Below the pieces are notes generated by a model. The model was not told where the DNA came from, made no database searches, and worked only from the letters and a program-made list of their open reading frames with translations. A stretch of DNA of 64,000 nucleotides from Clostridioides difficile CD160 (GTDB lineage: Bacteria; Bacillota; Clostridia; Peptostreptococcales; Peptostreptococcaceae), in the NCBI RefSeq assembly GCF_000449425.2, contig NZ_AVHW01000090.1:1-64000 (forward strand), in the 5' to 3' direction. Position numbers and translations under genes: made by a program. Positions 1 to 8,649 of the stretch are shown one piece after another. Every line of letters starts with the position of its first letter. Position 1 is the first letter of the stretch.

Positions 1-227
1 GTTTCATAAGTCGTTTTTAGACTCTCTACATCTTCTTTTGTCATACCTCCTTCAAACTTTTTAATAGTTTCATTAGCTGTATTAAGTTGTGTTTCAAGAT
101 TTACATAATCTTCTTGAGTAACTGTAGTCTCTTTTATTTTCTTTTCTATAGACTTTTGAAGAGAAGCTACATCAATCTTGTTATCTTCTACTTTTATTCC
201 TTCAAGTAATTCTTTTAACCAATCCAT
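1..227 (-). CDS. Phage scaffolding protein, GP20-like (partial)
   Basis: Only the first 75 codons are present; the gene runs off the left edge. It begins MDWLKELLEGIKVEDNK and continues as a Lys/Glu-rich helical segment, as in the GP20/minor structural protein family that scaffolds capsid assembly in Gram-positive phages. An ATG at 225-227 follows a GGAGATATTA ribosome site. Its place after the portal and MuF head protein fits a scaffold. The family call rests on the N-terminal pattern and gene order only. Confidence 0.7.
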   Translation of the reverse strand, partial: MDWLKELLEGIKVEDNKIDVASLQKSIEKKIKETTVTQEDYVNLETQLNTANETIKKFEGGMTKEDVESLKTTYE

Positions 228-270
228 TTCTAATATCTCCTTTCATTTTTTACAAAATAAAAAAAGCCTC

Positions 271-465
271 TTAAAGACTTTTTTCTAATGATTTATTTAA
301 CTCTTCATTTACCTTCTTTAAAATTTCATCAGAAACTTCGTCTATATTAGCTTTATTTTCTTTTTTTAATTTATTGCAAAGAATACTTACATTAAGATTA
401 GCAATACAATTAATAACGATTTGTACTACACAAACTACAACTATAATTTGAGTTAATATACACAT
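271..465 (-). CDS. Small phage membrane protein
   Basis: This 64-residue protein has one hydrophobic N-terminal segment (about residues 4-27), then a charged, Glu/Lys-rich tail likely exposed to the cytoplasm. The ATG at 465 has an AGGTG site eight bases upstream; a GTG at 474 lies inside that site and is unlikely to be used. It sits between head genes, an unusual place for a holin. I do not recognise a family. Confidence 0.6.
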   Translation of the reverse strand: MCILTQIIVVVCVVQIVINCIANLNVSILCNKLKKENKANIDEVSDEILKKVNEELNKSLEKSL

Positions 466-487
466 TAAAATCACCTACCTTTTTTAT

Positions 488-1120
488 CTAATAATTTATC
501 TTAGTTTTCCCTTCTTTAGCAAAACGTGCTTTTATATCTTTAGATGCTAGCTCTCTTATATACTTCAAATCCTCATCAGAAAGTCGCTTTGCAGGACTTT
601 TTATTTTTATTTTTGTTTCATTAATTTTTTCTTTTCCAAATATTCTATTTAAATTTTCTTCTAAATTTCTCGCTGCTTCGTTAAATATGTCAATTTCTTT
701 TGTAGCACTTTTTATATTTTTCTCAAAATCTGTTGTATCTAGCTCCAACTTAGCTGAAAATTCTAAGTTATTTTTCTTAACCTTTTCTTTATCAATGTAT
801 CTATGCTTTTGTTCTAAATTTTCAGCGTAGTTTGTTAAATTTTCAATAGTTGCAGTATATTCTACTTTTTGATATGTCATTTCAAATATATCTGCTTTAC
901 ATGGATATATTTCTCCTTTTACACCTTGTATAATATAATCCCCTTTATTAGCTCTCATAGTACCTTCTAATGTTTCTAAGTCACAACTCACATTACCACC
1001 AATACATTTTTCTTGTATAAAATTACAAACTCTATCATTCTCAATAAACCATTTTGGTTCTACATCATAACCTAGTTTAAAAGCTTCTACTTCAACTGGT
1101 TTCTTCTTAAATTTAGCCAT
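488..1120 (-). CDS. Phage protein with PGDYG-like N-terminal domain
   Basis: The protein has 210 residues. The first 80 or so carry a compact beta-rich domain with the pattern ANKGDYIIQGVKGE, followed by ADIFEMTY, as in the small PGDYG-motif proteins common in Firmicutes phages. The rest is a Lys/Glu-rich helical extension (about 95-200), probably a coiled coil, that the short family members lack. A strong AAGGAGG site precedes the ATG. It is packed between two small genes in the head module. Its role is unknown; the extension may be a fusion specific to this phage group. Confidence 0.6.
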   Translation of the reverse strand: MAKFKKKPVEVEAFKLGYDVEPKWFIENDRVCNFIQEKCIGGNVSCDLETLEGTMRANKGDYIIQGVKGEIYPCKADIFEMTYQKVEYTATIENLTNYAENLEQKHRYIDKEKVKKNNLEFSAKLELDTTDFEKNIKSATKEIDIFNEAARNLEENLNRIFGKEKINETKIKIKSPAKRLSDEDLKYIRELASKDIKARFAKEGKTKINY

Positions 1121-1121
1121 A

Positions 1122-1373
1122 TTACTTATTCCTCCTTAAAGCTTTAACCATATTTTCATTACTAACAAGCAAAGAATATGGTATGAGTATCACACCTAAA
1201 ATAAAATTGAGTAGTGGGAATAAAGCTAGAAAAATAAAATTATATTTTTTTCTTTTTCTAATATTCATACTTTTAAATAATTCAATTAATTCCTTGTTAC
1301 CATCAACCCTCATTTTTAATAAGTAAAGCCCTGTGCAAAACACAATTATTGATAAAATATATAATTTAAACAT
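1122..1373 (-). CDS. Small two-helix membrane protein (phage)
   Basis: The 83-residue protein has hydrophobic segments at about residues 3-19 and 46-68, separated by a basic loop (NIRKRKKYN), so a two-pass membrane protein is likely. The ATG at 1371-1373 follows a GAGAGGGTG site. It ends one base before the next gene, suggesting co-translation. The topology resembles small holins or superinfection-exclusion proteins, but no diagnostic motif is visible. Confidence 0.55.
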   Translation of the reverse strand: MFKLYILSIIVFCTGLYLLKMRVDGNKELIELFKSMNIRKRKKYNFIFLALFPLLNFILGVILIPYSLLVSNENMVKALRRNK

Positions 1374-1405
1374 TTCAAATCACCCTCTCAACTAAATTTT
1401 CACAT

Positions 1406-1449
1406 AATAAAAGCACCTACTAATTAACCATTTAGCAAGTGCTTTTATT
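1406..1449 (-). terminator. Intrinsic terminator within the head module
   Basis: An 11-bp inverted repeat (AATAAAAGCAC at 1406-1416 and GTGCTTTTATT at 1439-1449) forms a stem with flanking A and T runs, so it could stop transcription on either strand. On the minus strand it overlaps the end of the 52-codon gene and would separate the terminase/portal/MuF genes from the genes to the left. Confidence 0.65.
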
Positions 1450-1603
1450 CTTTATTATTAATTTTTCTTTCAATTATCTTTCTTCTAATTTCTTGAGCTT
1501 CTTTTACTTCTTCTTCTGTTAAACTTCTTTCTCCAACTACTTTACCTTGTGGTATTTCTGCCCATCTTGGTGCTGAAAATAATTTTTCATTATCCTTTTT
1601 CAT
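1445..1603 (-). CDS. Small phage hypothetical protein (52 aa)
   Basis: The frame starts MKKDNEKLFSAPRWAEIPQG and ends in a Lys/Glu/Arg helical tail. The ATG at 1601-1603 follows an AGAGGTG site and lies directly after the MuF protein stop. It is hydrophilic with no signal or membrane segment. It directly follows a gene with an ADP-ribosyltransferase-like tail, so a role tied to that gene, such as immunity, is conceivable but wholly untested. Confidence 0.6.
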   Translation of the reverse strand: MKKDNEKLFSAPRWAEIPQGKVVGERSLTEEEVKEAQEIRRKIIERKINNKE

Positions 1604-1604
1604 A

Positions 1605-3092
1605 TTACACCTCTTTCATTGTTATATAATATTTCCCATCATATTCAAAATTATCAGTAGTTATAAACTTGCTATTTCTTTTAAATAAAATTTCTGCTTC
1701 TTGAGGATTATATTTTCTTATATCTTTACCATTCGCGCTTATAATATTTAATTCAACTTGACCACTTGGATTATATTCACCCTTACTGGATGTAGAGATA
1801 TATTCATTATAGATTATTTCTTTACCTACTTGATGTTTATCTAAAAAAGCTATTTTATCACTATCATTAAAGAAATATAAAGACCTATTTACCTCTCCTT
1901 TATAGTTAGACATCTTATCTAATGCACTATCTAAGTCATTTATAAACCTTTTGTCCTCATTTGTCAATGTAAGACCATTTCTAAGCTTCTCATTAATTTT
2001 ATAAGAATCACTACTTATATATTTATTAATTGCAAGTTGTTCATTATCTGATAACTTAATGTTTTTATTAATGTATTTCTCATACCATTCTTGATATTTC
2101 ATACTTGATGGCACATAATAAGTTTTACCATTTTCATCTCTTGCTACTCTATAACCTTCTTCATCACTAAAAAAAGGAGCTGTTGTTGTTCTGCAACGAC
2201 AATGAAATGGTGGAGCAGTAACTCCTATTTCATAATCTTTCATCTCAAATACTTTTCCATCTAACTCTCTACATATATTAGAAGTCTTTAAATCTAGTGT
2301 AGCAATAATCTCATATTTCTCTATAAGTAAATTATTGAAACAATCTTTCCTAGAAGCTGATGCAAAGAAAGCTGATTCAGTCATTATTAAATTCTTAGCT
2401 TGAGATTTAGATACATTAAATCTCTTAGCAAAGTCATTTACTAGCTTCTTTGGATTTTCACCTCTAATAATACTTTGAGTCAATTTAGTATGCAACTCAT
2501 TGATTAAAGCAGGTCTATGTTTACCCCAAATTCTTTCTGAGAAATTTAACCCATCACTGGTCCATGGCTTAGAAATAACTTTATTTATTTTATTAGCATC
2601 AAGACTCATTAAACTCCAACCAACATTTATTCCTTGCTGAACATTAAAAGCTGTGTGATAATATCCGCTTGTATAAATATCTTTCATTAACTTATCAATG
2701 CTATCAAGTTCATTTCCATAAAGCACTTCCACTTGTTGTTGTATTTGCAGTTTTAAAGCTTCAAGCCTCGTTATATGAACCCTTGCACTAGCATTTTCTA
2801 ACTCTTTCATCCACTTTTGATTTATAGCATTTTCTTTACCATACTTAATATATTCTTCTACACTCCATTTAAACTCTTCTAGTTCTCTTGTATTTAACAG
2901 TTTCTTAGCTTCTAATAAAGATATTCCTTCATTTTCAGCAAATCTGTTATACCATACAAATATATCTTTTTCTATACTATTCATAGCTAATTTGTATTGC
3001 TTTTCCAATTCAAGATAATATTTTACACTTTTATTGTTTTGAGCTTCTTCTAATTGTTCAAATCTTTTCCTCCAATAATCTTTATGTTTCAT
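1605..3092 (-). CDS. MuF/SPP1 gp7-type head protein with C-terminal ADP-ribosyltransferase-like domain
   Basis: The protein has 495 residues. Its N-terminal and middle part matches the phage Mu gpF / SPP1 gp7 minor head family, including the terminal signature around residues 274-303 (DGKVFEM, then APPFHCRCR). A further ~100 residues carry the three signatures of an R-S-E mono-ADP-ribosyltransferase: Arg403 (NRSLYF), a Ser-Thr-Ser motif at 433-435 (YISTSS), and Glu465-x-Glu467 (PQEAEILF). Family knowledge: MuF proteins with toxin-like tails are a recognised class and may be packaged and delivered with phage DNA. It overlaps the portal gene by 11 bases. The head role is secure; catalytic activity is inferred. 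Confidence 0.9.
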   Translation of the reverse strand: MKHKDYWRKRFEQLEEAQNNKSVKYYLELEKQYKLAMNSIEKDIFVWYNRFAENEGISLLEAKKLLNTRELEEFKWSVEEYIKYGKENAINQKWMKELENASARVHITRLEALKLQIQQQVEVLYGNELDSIDKLMKDIYTSGYYHTAFNVQQGINVGWSLMSLDANKINKVISKPWTSDGLNFSERIWGKHRPALINELHTKLTQSIIRGENPKKLVNDFAKRFNVSKSQAKNLIMTESAFFASASRKDCFNNLLIEKYEIIATLDLKTSNICRELDGKVFEMKDYEIGVTAPPFHCRCRTTTAPFFSDEEGYRVARDENGKTYYVPSSMKYQEWYEKYINKNIKLSDNEQLAINKYISSDSYKINEKLRNGLTLTNEDKRFINDLDSALDKMSNYKGEVNRSLYFFNDSDKIAFLDKHQVGKEIIYNEYISTSSKGEYNPSGQVELNIISANGKDIRKYNPQEAEILFKRNSKFITTDNFEYDGKYYITMKEV

Positions 3093-4524
3093 CTATAACA
3101 CCCTCTTGATTATTAGTAGGAATTAAATCATCATATTCTTTTTGGGTTTCTTCCTGTTTTTTAAGTCTTTCAAGTTCGTCATTAACATCTTCAACCCAAG
3201 GATGATTACTAACAATAGTTTCATCTGATATAATTCCAATTGATTTAGAGGCCATGTCTATTTTTTCAGACTCATTTATTATCATAGAATGATTAAATGT
3301 TATTTGAACTGACTTATAATCATAGCTCTTACTGCTACTTATCTTTAAATACTCACATACAAACCAAAGAAGCTCTCTAATTGCTTTTTTAAACTTCTTT
3401 TCAGTCTTAGAACATTTTAAATCAAGTAGTGAATATAAAAATTTAAGTGCTACACCAGATTTGTCACCTGTGTTTTGAGATTCGGGATTAACTCCTTGAC
3501 CAAAGATAATTATATTCTTTTCTAATCTGTCAAGAAGCTCCTTTTTAGCTTCGATTGGTATGCTTATTTCTAATTTATCAACGCCACCTCCATCATCTAC
3601 TTTAACCGATTTATAGTATCTTATATTATCTATAAACTCCTGTAGACTTGTGCCTGGATACTCTTTTAATACATAAATAAACTCTTGTATCTCATCCAAA
3701 TTGTCTGCAAGTGTAGAAATGTTATTGTCATATATATCTATTAATGATTTATAGAAAGTTAAATCTGAGACACACTTTTCATTATTTTTGAAAGGTATAA
3801 ATGGAACTTTACCCCATCCTTGCTCTTTATTATTTACTTTGAAATGTCCTTCTTGTATCTCTGTTAATTTTCCATATTCATCATATAAAAGCTCTTGAAC
3901 AAAACTATTACCTCTTTCAATAAAGTAAGTTACATCATTTTCTGTATAATATTCAACTCTTTTTATCTTGTTACCATCTATATCTTCAATGTAGTAGAAT
4001 CTAATAAATGCAACTAATTCCTTTTGTCTTTTACTATCCCAAATAGGAATAGCTTCCTCAGCAGGTATTATTACATATTTAAACTCACCTTTTCTATCAA
4101 TATATGGATGTAACCATTCAATCCCTTTATTGCTTGCATTGAGGTAGAGTTCTGTTATTGTATCGTCAAATTCTTCCCCTAGCATATCATTTAAAATCTT
4201 AGTGAAATTGTCATCATCTGCATTAAATACAATAGGATTTCCAACACTATAGCCCACCTTTTGGTCAACTAAAAGTTTATGGTAGTTATTAATTGCCTTA
4301 TTATTAACCTTAGTAAAATCATCAACCTTAGCTCCATCTAAGAAATAATATCTTCTCTTATTGTTTATATCAGTATTACCATAATAGTATTCTTCTCCTT
4401 GTTTGTATCTCTCTGGTCTATGCTTTAAAATATAATGTTCTATAACTCTTGCTAGATTAAAAGTACTCTCTTTTTTTAGTTGAGCTTTTATTAAATCTGT
4501 TTCACTTATATAAATATTCAACAC
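3082..4524 (-). CDS. Phage portal protein, SPP1 gp6 family
   Basis: The 480-residue protein would form the dodecameric ring at the capsid vertex through which DNA enters and leaves. The family is shown by HYHKLLVDQKVGYSVGNPIVF near the N terminus, VPFIPFKNN, and the helical SGVALKFLYSLLDLKC segment, all typical of SPP1-like portals. It lies between the large terminase and the MuF head protein, the standard order. The start is uncertain: a GTG at 4524 overlaps the AAGGAGG ribosome site and a TTG lies three bases later. Confidence 0.93.
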   Translation of the reverse strand: MLNIYISETDLIKAQLKKESTFNLARVIEHYILKHRPERYKQGEEYYYGNTDINNKRRYYFLDGAKVDDFTKVNNKAINNYHKLLVDQKVGYSVGNPIVFNADDDNFTKILNDMLGEEFDDTITELYLNASNKGIEWLHPYIDRKGEFKYVIIPAEEAIPIWDSKRQKELVAFIRFYYIEDIDGNKIKRVEYYTENDVTYFIERGNSFVQELLYDEYGKLTEIQEGHFKVNNKEQGWGKVPFIPFKNNEKCVSDLTFYKSLIDIYDNNISTLADNLDEIQEFIYVLKEYPGTSLQEFIDNIRYYKSVKVDDGGGVDKLEISIPIEAKKELLDRLEKNIIIFGQGVNPESQNTGDKSGVALKFLYSLLDLKCSKTEKKFKKAIRELLWFVCEYLKISSSKSYDYKSVQITFNHSMIINESEKIDMASKSIGIISDETIVSNHPWVEDVNDELERLKKQEETQKEYDDLIPTNNQEGVIDET

Positions 4525-4529
4525 CTCCT

Positions 4530-5771
4530 TTACTTCAAGAAGCTTATTCCATTATTTTTAAGTTTATTATCTATAGAATATCTAAGAGCAGCCATTGCAT
4601 CATCCATAAATTCAACTGGTTCATCAAGATATAACCCTGTTCTTTCATCTTGTTTCCATTTCCATTGTTGAATTTCTTTTATCGTATTGATGCAACTAGG
4701 ATGTACATGTATTCTTAACTGTTTTAAATAATCTATTTGAGCTTTAATACTTCCAGGTCCTTTTTTAACTCCTTTAGCTTTATACCCTGCACTTTTCCAC
4801 ATTTTAATTCTGTCAGGTTCAGCACTATCACAATACATAAATAAATTCTTTTCTAGCCCTTTACTATTTGCAATTCTTATTATTTCTGATGTATCCATTT
4901 CATGTACATATATTTCATTACATATATATAGTTCACCATCCTTAAAACCAATTCTAAGTATTGCATTTGCATGGTTAAATCCAAAGTCTTGTGACAGTCT
5001 CATATTATCAAAGTATTCAAATCCTGTAGGAAATTCATGTATGACATAATTTTTAAGTATTGCTCCACCAGTTTCTCCCCATTCTCCAAGTCCATATACT
5101 CTATAACCTTCGGGGTCTTGCTCTTTTCTCATTTGCATTCTTCTATAGTAAGCTTCATCAATGAATCTATTTTGTAAATAAGTACTATGATGAGTGAATA
5201 TATCATCATTTTTATAATCAAAATATTTTCTTTTTATCCAATGAGTGGCTGAAACCGGATTAAATGTAAATGTCATTTGATAGTATAAATTAGTGTTAGT
5301 TAAAATACCTCTTAAACGGTCGTCTAGTATATCTATGTCACTTTCCATAAGTTCTGTAGCTTCTTCACACCAAACCCATGTTAGCTTACCTTTTGAGAAG
5401 TTAATTGATTTTAATTTTTCTCTTTGTTTTGCATCATTAACCCCTCTGAAAATTATAGAATTACCAGTAACTTTGCTCTTAATTTCTAAAGGATTTAGAG
5501 TTGTTTTCCAATATTTATCTGCCTGTTTACCATAAATACGATTTATAGCTCCTGTAAGTTCTGCATAGGTTGAATATTTGTGTGTAGCTTCTGATTTTCT
5601 AACTACTAATAAGTTAGCTCCTTGGTACTTTTTATCTCCTAACTTTAGTATATAGTCTTGTGCTACATTAACAGATTTTCCACTCCCTGCTGAACCTTTC
5701 ATTGCTCTGTATCTTTTTTTAGTAAAGTTAGCTCCCTTGAAAGCTGGATTAAAATCTATTTTAACTATCAT
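4530..5771 (-). CDS. terL: Terminase large subunit
   Basis: This is the packaging ATPase/nuclease. The ATPase half has a Walker A motif GSAGSGKS at about residues 26-33 and a Walker B-like LTWVWCEEATEL. The C-terminal RNase H-type nuclease half has the acidic residues of FMYCDSAEPDR and EFMDDAMAALRY. The 413-residue length is usual for PBSX/SPP1-type subunits. The ATG at 5769-5771 is preferred because GGGGATAAC lies at the right spacing; an upstream in-frame start would extend it by four residues. It overlaps the small terminase gene by 11 bases. Confidence 0.95.
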   Translation of the reverse strand: MIVKIDFNPAFKGANFTKKRYRAMKGSAGSGKSVNVAQDYILKLGDKKYQGANLLVVRKSEATHKYSTYAELTGAINRIYGKQADKYWKTTLNPLEIKSKVTGNSIIFRGVNDAKQREKLKSINFSKGKLTWVWCEEATELMESDIDILDDRLRGILTNTNLYYQMTFTFNPVSATHWIKRKYFDYKNDDIFTHHSTYLQNRFIDEAYYRRMQMRKEQDPEGYRVYGLGEWGETGGAILKNYVIHEFPTGFEYFDNMRLSQDFGFNHANAILRIGFKDGELYICNEIYVHEMDTSEIIRIANSKGLEKNLFMYCDSAEPDRIKMWKSAGYKAKGVKKGPGSIKAQIDYLKQLRIHVHPSCINTIKEIQQWKWKQDERTGLYLDEPVEFMDDAMAALRYSIDNKLKNNGISFLK

Positions 5772-6453
5772 TGTTATCCCCATAATCTACACTTATTTTC
5801 AACTCATCATCTCCAATATCATCTTTATTCAAGTTATTAACCTCACATTTTAACTTCTCAACCCTATTTTTCTGCTCCTCTGTAGCTAAATTCCAATCCT
5901 TATGAATCATTTCATCATACTGCTTAATTAAACTCCTTAACTCACTCATAGCCCTACTCTGTGCATTAAGAAAAGAGGCTTGCCTATCCCATGCAAATTG
6001 AAATTCATACTCTATCCTCTCACCATTTTCTATACTTTCATGTTTCTTAACTTCCTTAATCATTTCTTCTTTATCTTTAACATACATTATTTTTTGTGCT
6101 CTTATTATTGCTGCATATTGAATGGTTATCTGTTCCCAAAGAATATCAAATTTATCTTTATTTTTTATCTCATTAATTAGGTCTTGAGTTTCTTCGGGTA
6201 GATATTTTGAGAAGAAACCAAACTTTTCAGCATTCTTATTCTCTTTTGGAGCACCATACCCAACTGAATTTTTATTGGAAAAGGGTGCACCCCTTTTATT
6301 TATAGGTGCACCCTTTTTCTTCTCACCAGCCCAATTGTACCTCTTAATCCATGACTTTAAGGTATTTAAACTAATGTCATACTTTGATGATATTTCCTTT
6401 TGTTTCATACCTTTTAGGTAATCTTGTTTTACCTTTTCTTTGACATCTTGCAC
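5761..6453 (-). CDS. terS: Terminase small subunit
   Basis: The 230-residue protein recognises the packaging site and recruits TerL. The N terminus (about residues 9-42) is a helix-turn-helix of the PBSX terminase type (KQEISSKYDISLNTLKSWIKRY in outline). It is followed by a linker with three GAP repeats (KKGAPINKRGAPFSN, VGYGAPKEN), a hallmark of this family. The start is GTG with AGGTGG just upstream. The frame runs into terL, suggesting coupled translation. Confidence 0.9.
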   Translation of the reverse strand: MQDVKEKVKQDYLKGMKQKEISSKYDISLNTLKSWIKRYNWAGEKKKGAPINKRGAPFSNKNSVGYGAPKENKNAEKFGFFSKYLPEETQDLINEIKNKDKFDILWEQITIQYAAIIRAQKIMYVKDKEEMIKEVKKHESIENGERIEYEFQFAWDRQASFLNAQSRAMSELRSLIKQYDEMIHKDWNLATEEQKNRVEKLKCEVNNLNKDDIGDDELKISVDYGDNNDS

Positions 6454-6509
6454 ATCACCACCTCGTTTTGTTTGTTTTGGGAATAAAAAAAGAACCCTTT
6501 TGGAGTCCT

Positions 6510-7160
6510 CTAATTAATATAATATTTGGCATGATTTTTATCATAATCTTTTTCTCTTTTTTCTATAACCTTTGTTATATCTTTATTTTTTAGTGAATAA
6601 TCATCATTAATATCCTTAAAAGCCTTTGCGGAAAGATAAAATGAAACACCACTTACCCCCATAAAAATAATAGCTGTTTTTATATTTTCAATAGCTATTG
6701 TCTTGAACTTAAAACTCTCAGATATAAACAAATAAATTAATGATAAAATTCCATATGCATATACAATACTTAAAACAAAAAGTACAATAACACTTAGAAA
6801 TTCAACTATATCAGATATATTACACATAACTTTGAATACGTTTTTTCTTTTAGAAGGGTGGTTATCCCAATAATCTACAATCAAAATCTTATGTAGTAAA
6901 CAAGAGTTATTCTTATCTACTAAATAAAAAATATACTTAGGGATATAAGAATCTTCTAAACTATATTTATTCTTTATATACTCAACTGCATCTATATTAT
7001 CATTATTTCTATATTTATTAACATAATCAACTAACACTTTATTAAAATAAGTATCCATATAATTTTCAATTACCTTTTGATTTTTATTAAAAAGTATAAT
7101 GAAAGTTGTTATGATTCCTATTATTGTACTTGAAATTTTCAAAATCCAATCACTATTCAT
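6510..7160 (-). CDS. Hypothetical membrane protein upstream of terminase
   Basis: The protein has 216 residues from the ATG at 7158-7160, chosen because GGAGGGGATTAAA precedes it exactly; a longer reading lacks a ribosome site. It has one hydrophobic helix near the N terminus (about 5-24), a soluble middle domain, then two or three membrane spans (about 118-190). It lies between the small terminase and a GIY-YIG-type gene, a common place for phage accessory genes. No family is recognised. The architecture could suit superinfection exclusion, which is speculation. Confidence 0.65.
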   Translation of the reverse strand: MNSDWILKISSTIIGIITTFIILFNKNQKVIENYMDTYFNKVLVDYVNKYRNNDNIDAVEYIKNKYSLEDSYIPKYIFYLVDKNNSCLLHKILIVDYWDNHPSKRKNVFKVMCNISDIVEFLSVIVLFVLSIVYAYGILSLIYLFISESFKFKTIAIENIKTAIIFMGVSGVSFYLSAKAFKDINDDYSLKNKDITKVIEKREKDYDKNHAKYYIN

Positions 7161-7321
7161 TTTAATCCCCTCCAAAGTATAAAATTCTACTTCAAAGGTC
7201 AATATCCTTCAAAAACTATTCAACACTACAAACTGGAATTTGTAAGTTCATCCTATACCAATAAAATATTTTGTATAATAACAAACTTAATATCAAGCAC
7301 AAACAAAGCATTTAATATATT

Positions 7322-8011
7322 TTATATGGGTAACCATTCTTTTATAAATATATCTCCAACACAATTTGCCATTGAGATGTCATCTAATCTAATAAATCTA
7401 TCTACATTTGTTTCAATAGATACAGTTTCTTTAAAAATTTTATCATTTTCATCCATATCATTCGTTATGAATTGTAAATCAATTCGTATTATAATTTGAT
7501 CTTTCAAATAATCTGCCCTATATTTATACTTTGTATATTCAAAATAAACTCTATCTATTTCCTGGTATATTCTTGCCGATACAATGTCAGGATTAATATG
7601 TATACCATATTTTGCTACTAATTTTGGTAAAATTTCAATAGCTGAATATTTATCATCTGCTTTATAATATGACTTCTCCTTTTCATAATTCATCAATTCT
7701 ATTACTTTATCAATAGATACTGCAAAAAACTCTCTCTTAGTATTCACTCTATATGAAGCTAGCTTTTTATGTATAGTTTTCTCAAACTCTTCATAATGAC
7801 GAACATAAATTTCATAAACTACAATAAACGGAGTAGGAATTGCAGTATTATTAGATAATTGTTTAGCTCTTTTTTCAGCCCCAAACGTCGTACTACCTAT
7901 TTTAAGTAGCCCCTTTAATGAATCATTACGTAAAATATAAACATATCCTTCTTCCATTTCAATTCTTAATTTACCTCCCCCAAAATCCAATTTATCTGAA
8001 ATAAATTCCAA
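7322..8011 (-). CDS. T5orf172/GIY-YIG-like nuclease domain protein
   Basis: Residues about 19-110 carry a T5orf172-type GIY-YIG fold: GYVYILRND, then LLKIGSTTFGAEKRAKQLS, with a Glu in the later helix. Proteins of this type cut DNA or act as accessory endonucleases in phages. The C-terminal half is a separate uncharacterised domain. The TTG at 8011 has AGGAAAGG six bases upstream. The first 18 residues before MEEGYVYIL overlap another frame with protein-like sequence (see the pseudogene at 7966-8135), so the true start may be the internal ATG. Confidence 0.72.
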   Translation of the reverse strand: MEFISDKLDFGGGKLRIEMEEGYVYILRNDSLKGLLKIGSTTFGAEKRAKQLSNNTAIPTPFIVVYEIYVRHYEEFEKTIHKKLASYRVNTKREFFAVSIDKVIELMNYEKEKSYYKADDKYSAIEILPKLVAKYGIHINPDIVSARIYQEIDRVYFEYTKYKYRADYLKDQIIIRIDLQFITNDMDENDKIFKETVSIETNVDRFIRLDDISMANCVGDIFIKEWLPI

Positions 8012-8135
8012 CCATCCTTTCCTAGGCTATTAAATTCTTCATCCAAAATAGGTATCCTTACATCATTCACAGTCTTCACTTTATTAAAAAGTGATGTAGC
8101 TGGTAACTGAAAAAATTTATACTATATATATCCAT
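7966..8135 (-). pseudogene. Frameshifted small phage gene remnant
   Basis: An open stretch reads VKTVNDVRIPILDEEFNSLG followed by KDGWNLFQIN, resembling small phage proteins with an EEFN-LGKDGW pattern (DUF4177-like). No start codon is in its frame. An ATG at 8133-8135 with an AGGAAG site lies in a frame one base out, so a single missing base would restore MDIYS... joined to this sequence. The fragment stops at 7966 inside the start of the nuclease-like gene. I read it as decayed; the family call is weak. Confidence 0.4.
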
Positions 8136-8223
8136 ACTTCCTAATAATTATTTTCTTTTATGTTACCAAAATATATATAAAAGACCATCTATTAAGATAA
8201 CCTTTTGGGTTAATCTCTATCTT

Positions 8224-8499
8224 TTACAAAGTTTTTACGGCTGTTCCATATGCAAATATTTCAACAACTTGTTTTTTACTTGCAAATCCATCTGCCACAG
8301 CAATTCGATATTCAAATTGGCAATTAATTACAGCATTCCCACCTAATTGTTCACATTTTTTCTTTAATTGTTCTTTTACTCCTTTAAATGCTGAGTTTGG
8401 GTCTGCACCTCTAAATATGCCTTCCTTATGAGAGTCTATTGCAAATATAGCATCTATAACCCCATACTCCTCTTTAATATCTCCAGTACTTATAATCAT
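8224..8499 (-). CDS. YbjQ/UPF0145-type small protein
   Basis: The 91-residue protein matches the YbjQ (UPF0145) fold: an N-terminal strand MIISTGDI, a central helix AFKGVKEQLKKKCEQLGGNAVI, and a C-terminal strand pair ending VEIFAYGTAV. The GGNAVI turn is the clearest signature. The family forms pentamers of unknown function. An ATG at 8497-8499 with GGAGGATATAGAC upstream is chosen over an earlier TTG. It is unusual cargo in a prophage late region and may be an accessory gene. Confidence 0.75.
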   Translation of the reverse strand: MIISTGDIKEEYGVIDAIFAIDSHKEGIFRGADPNSAFKGVKEQLKKKCEQLGGNAVINCQFEYRIAVADGFASKKQVVEIFAYGTAVKTL

Positions 8500-8593
8500 G
8501 TCTATATCCTCCAATACCTTTTTCTTTAATAGTAGTCCAAGTTATATGGTATTTCAACAAAAACAATTATACTTTTATAGTACTTTTAAAATC

Positions 8594-8626
8594 AAAAGAC
8601 TAAGTTTGTCATAACCTAGTCTTTTT
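8594..8626 (-). terminator. Terminator after the tRNA-like region
   Basis: The inverted repeat AAAGACTAAG (8595-8604) with CTTAGTCTTT-like partner CCTAGTCTTTTT (8615-8626) forms a stem with T-rich flanks on both sides. For minus-strand transcription it follows the two tRNA-like elements and precedes the YbjQ gene, so it would define the 3' end of a short transcript from the late-promoter region. Confidence 0.6.
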
Positions 8627-8649
8627 AAAGGGGGATACATATTCTTTAA

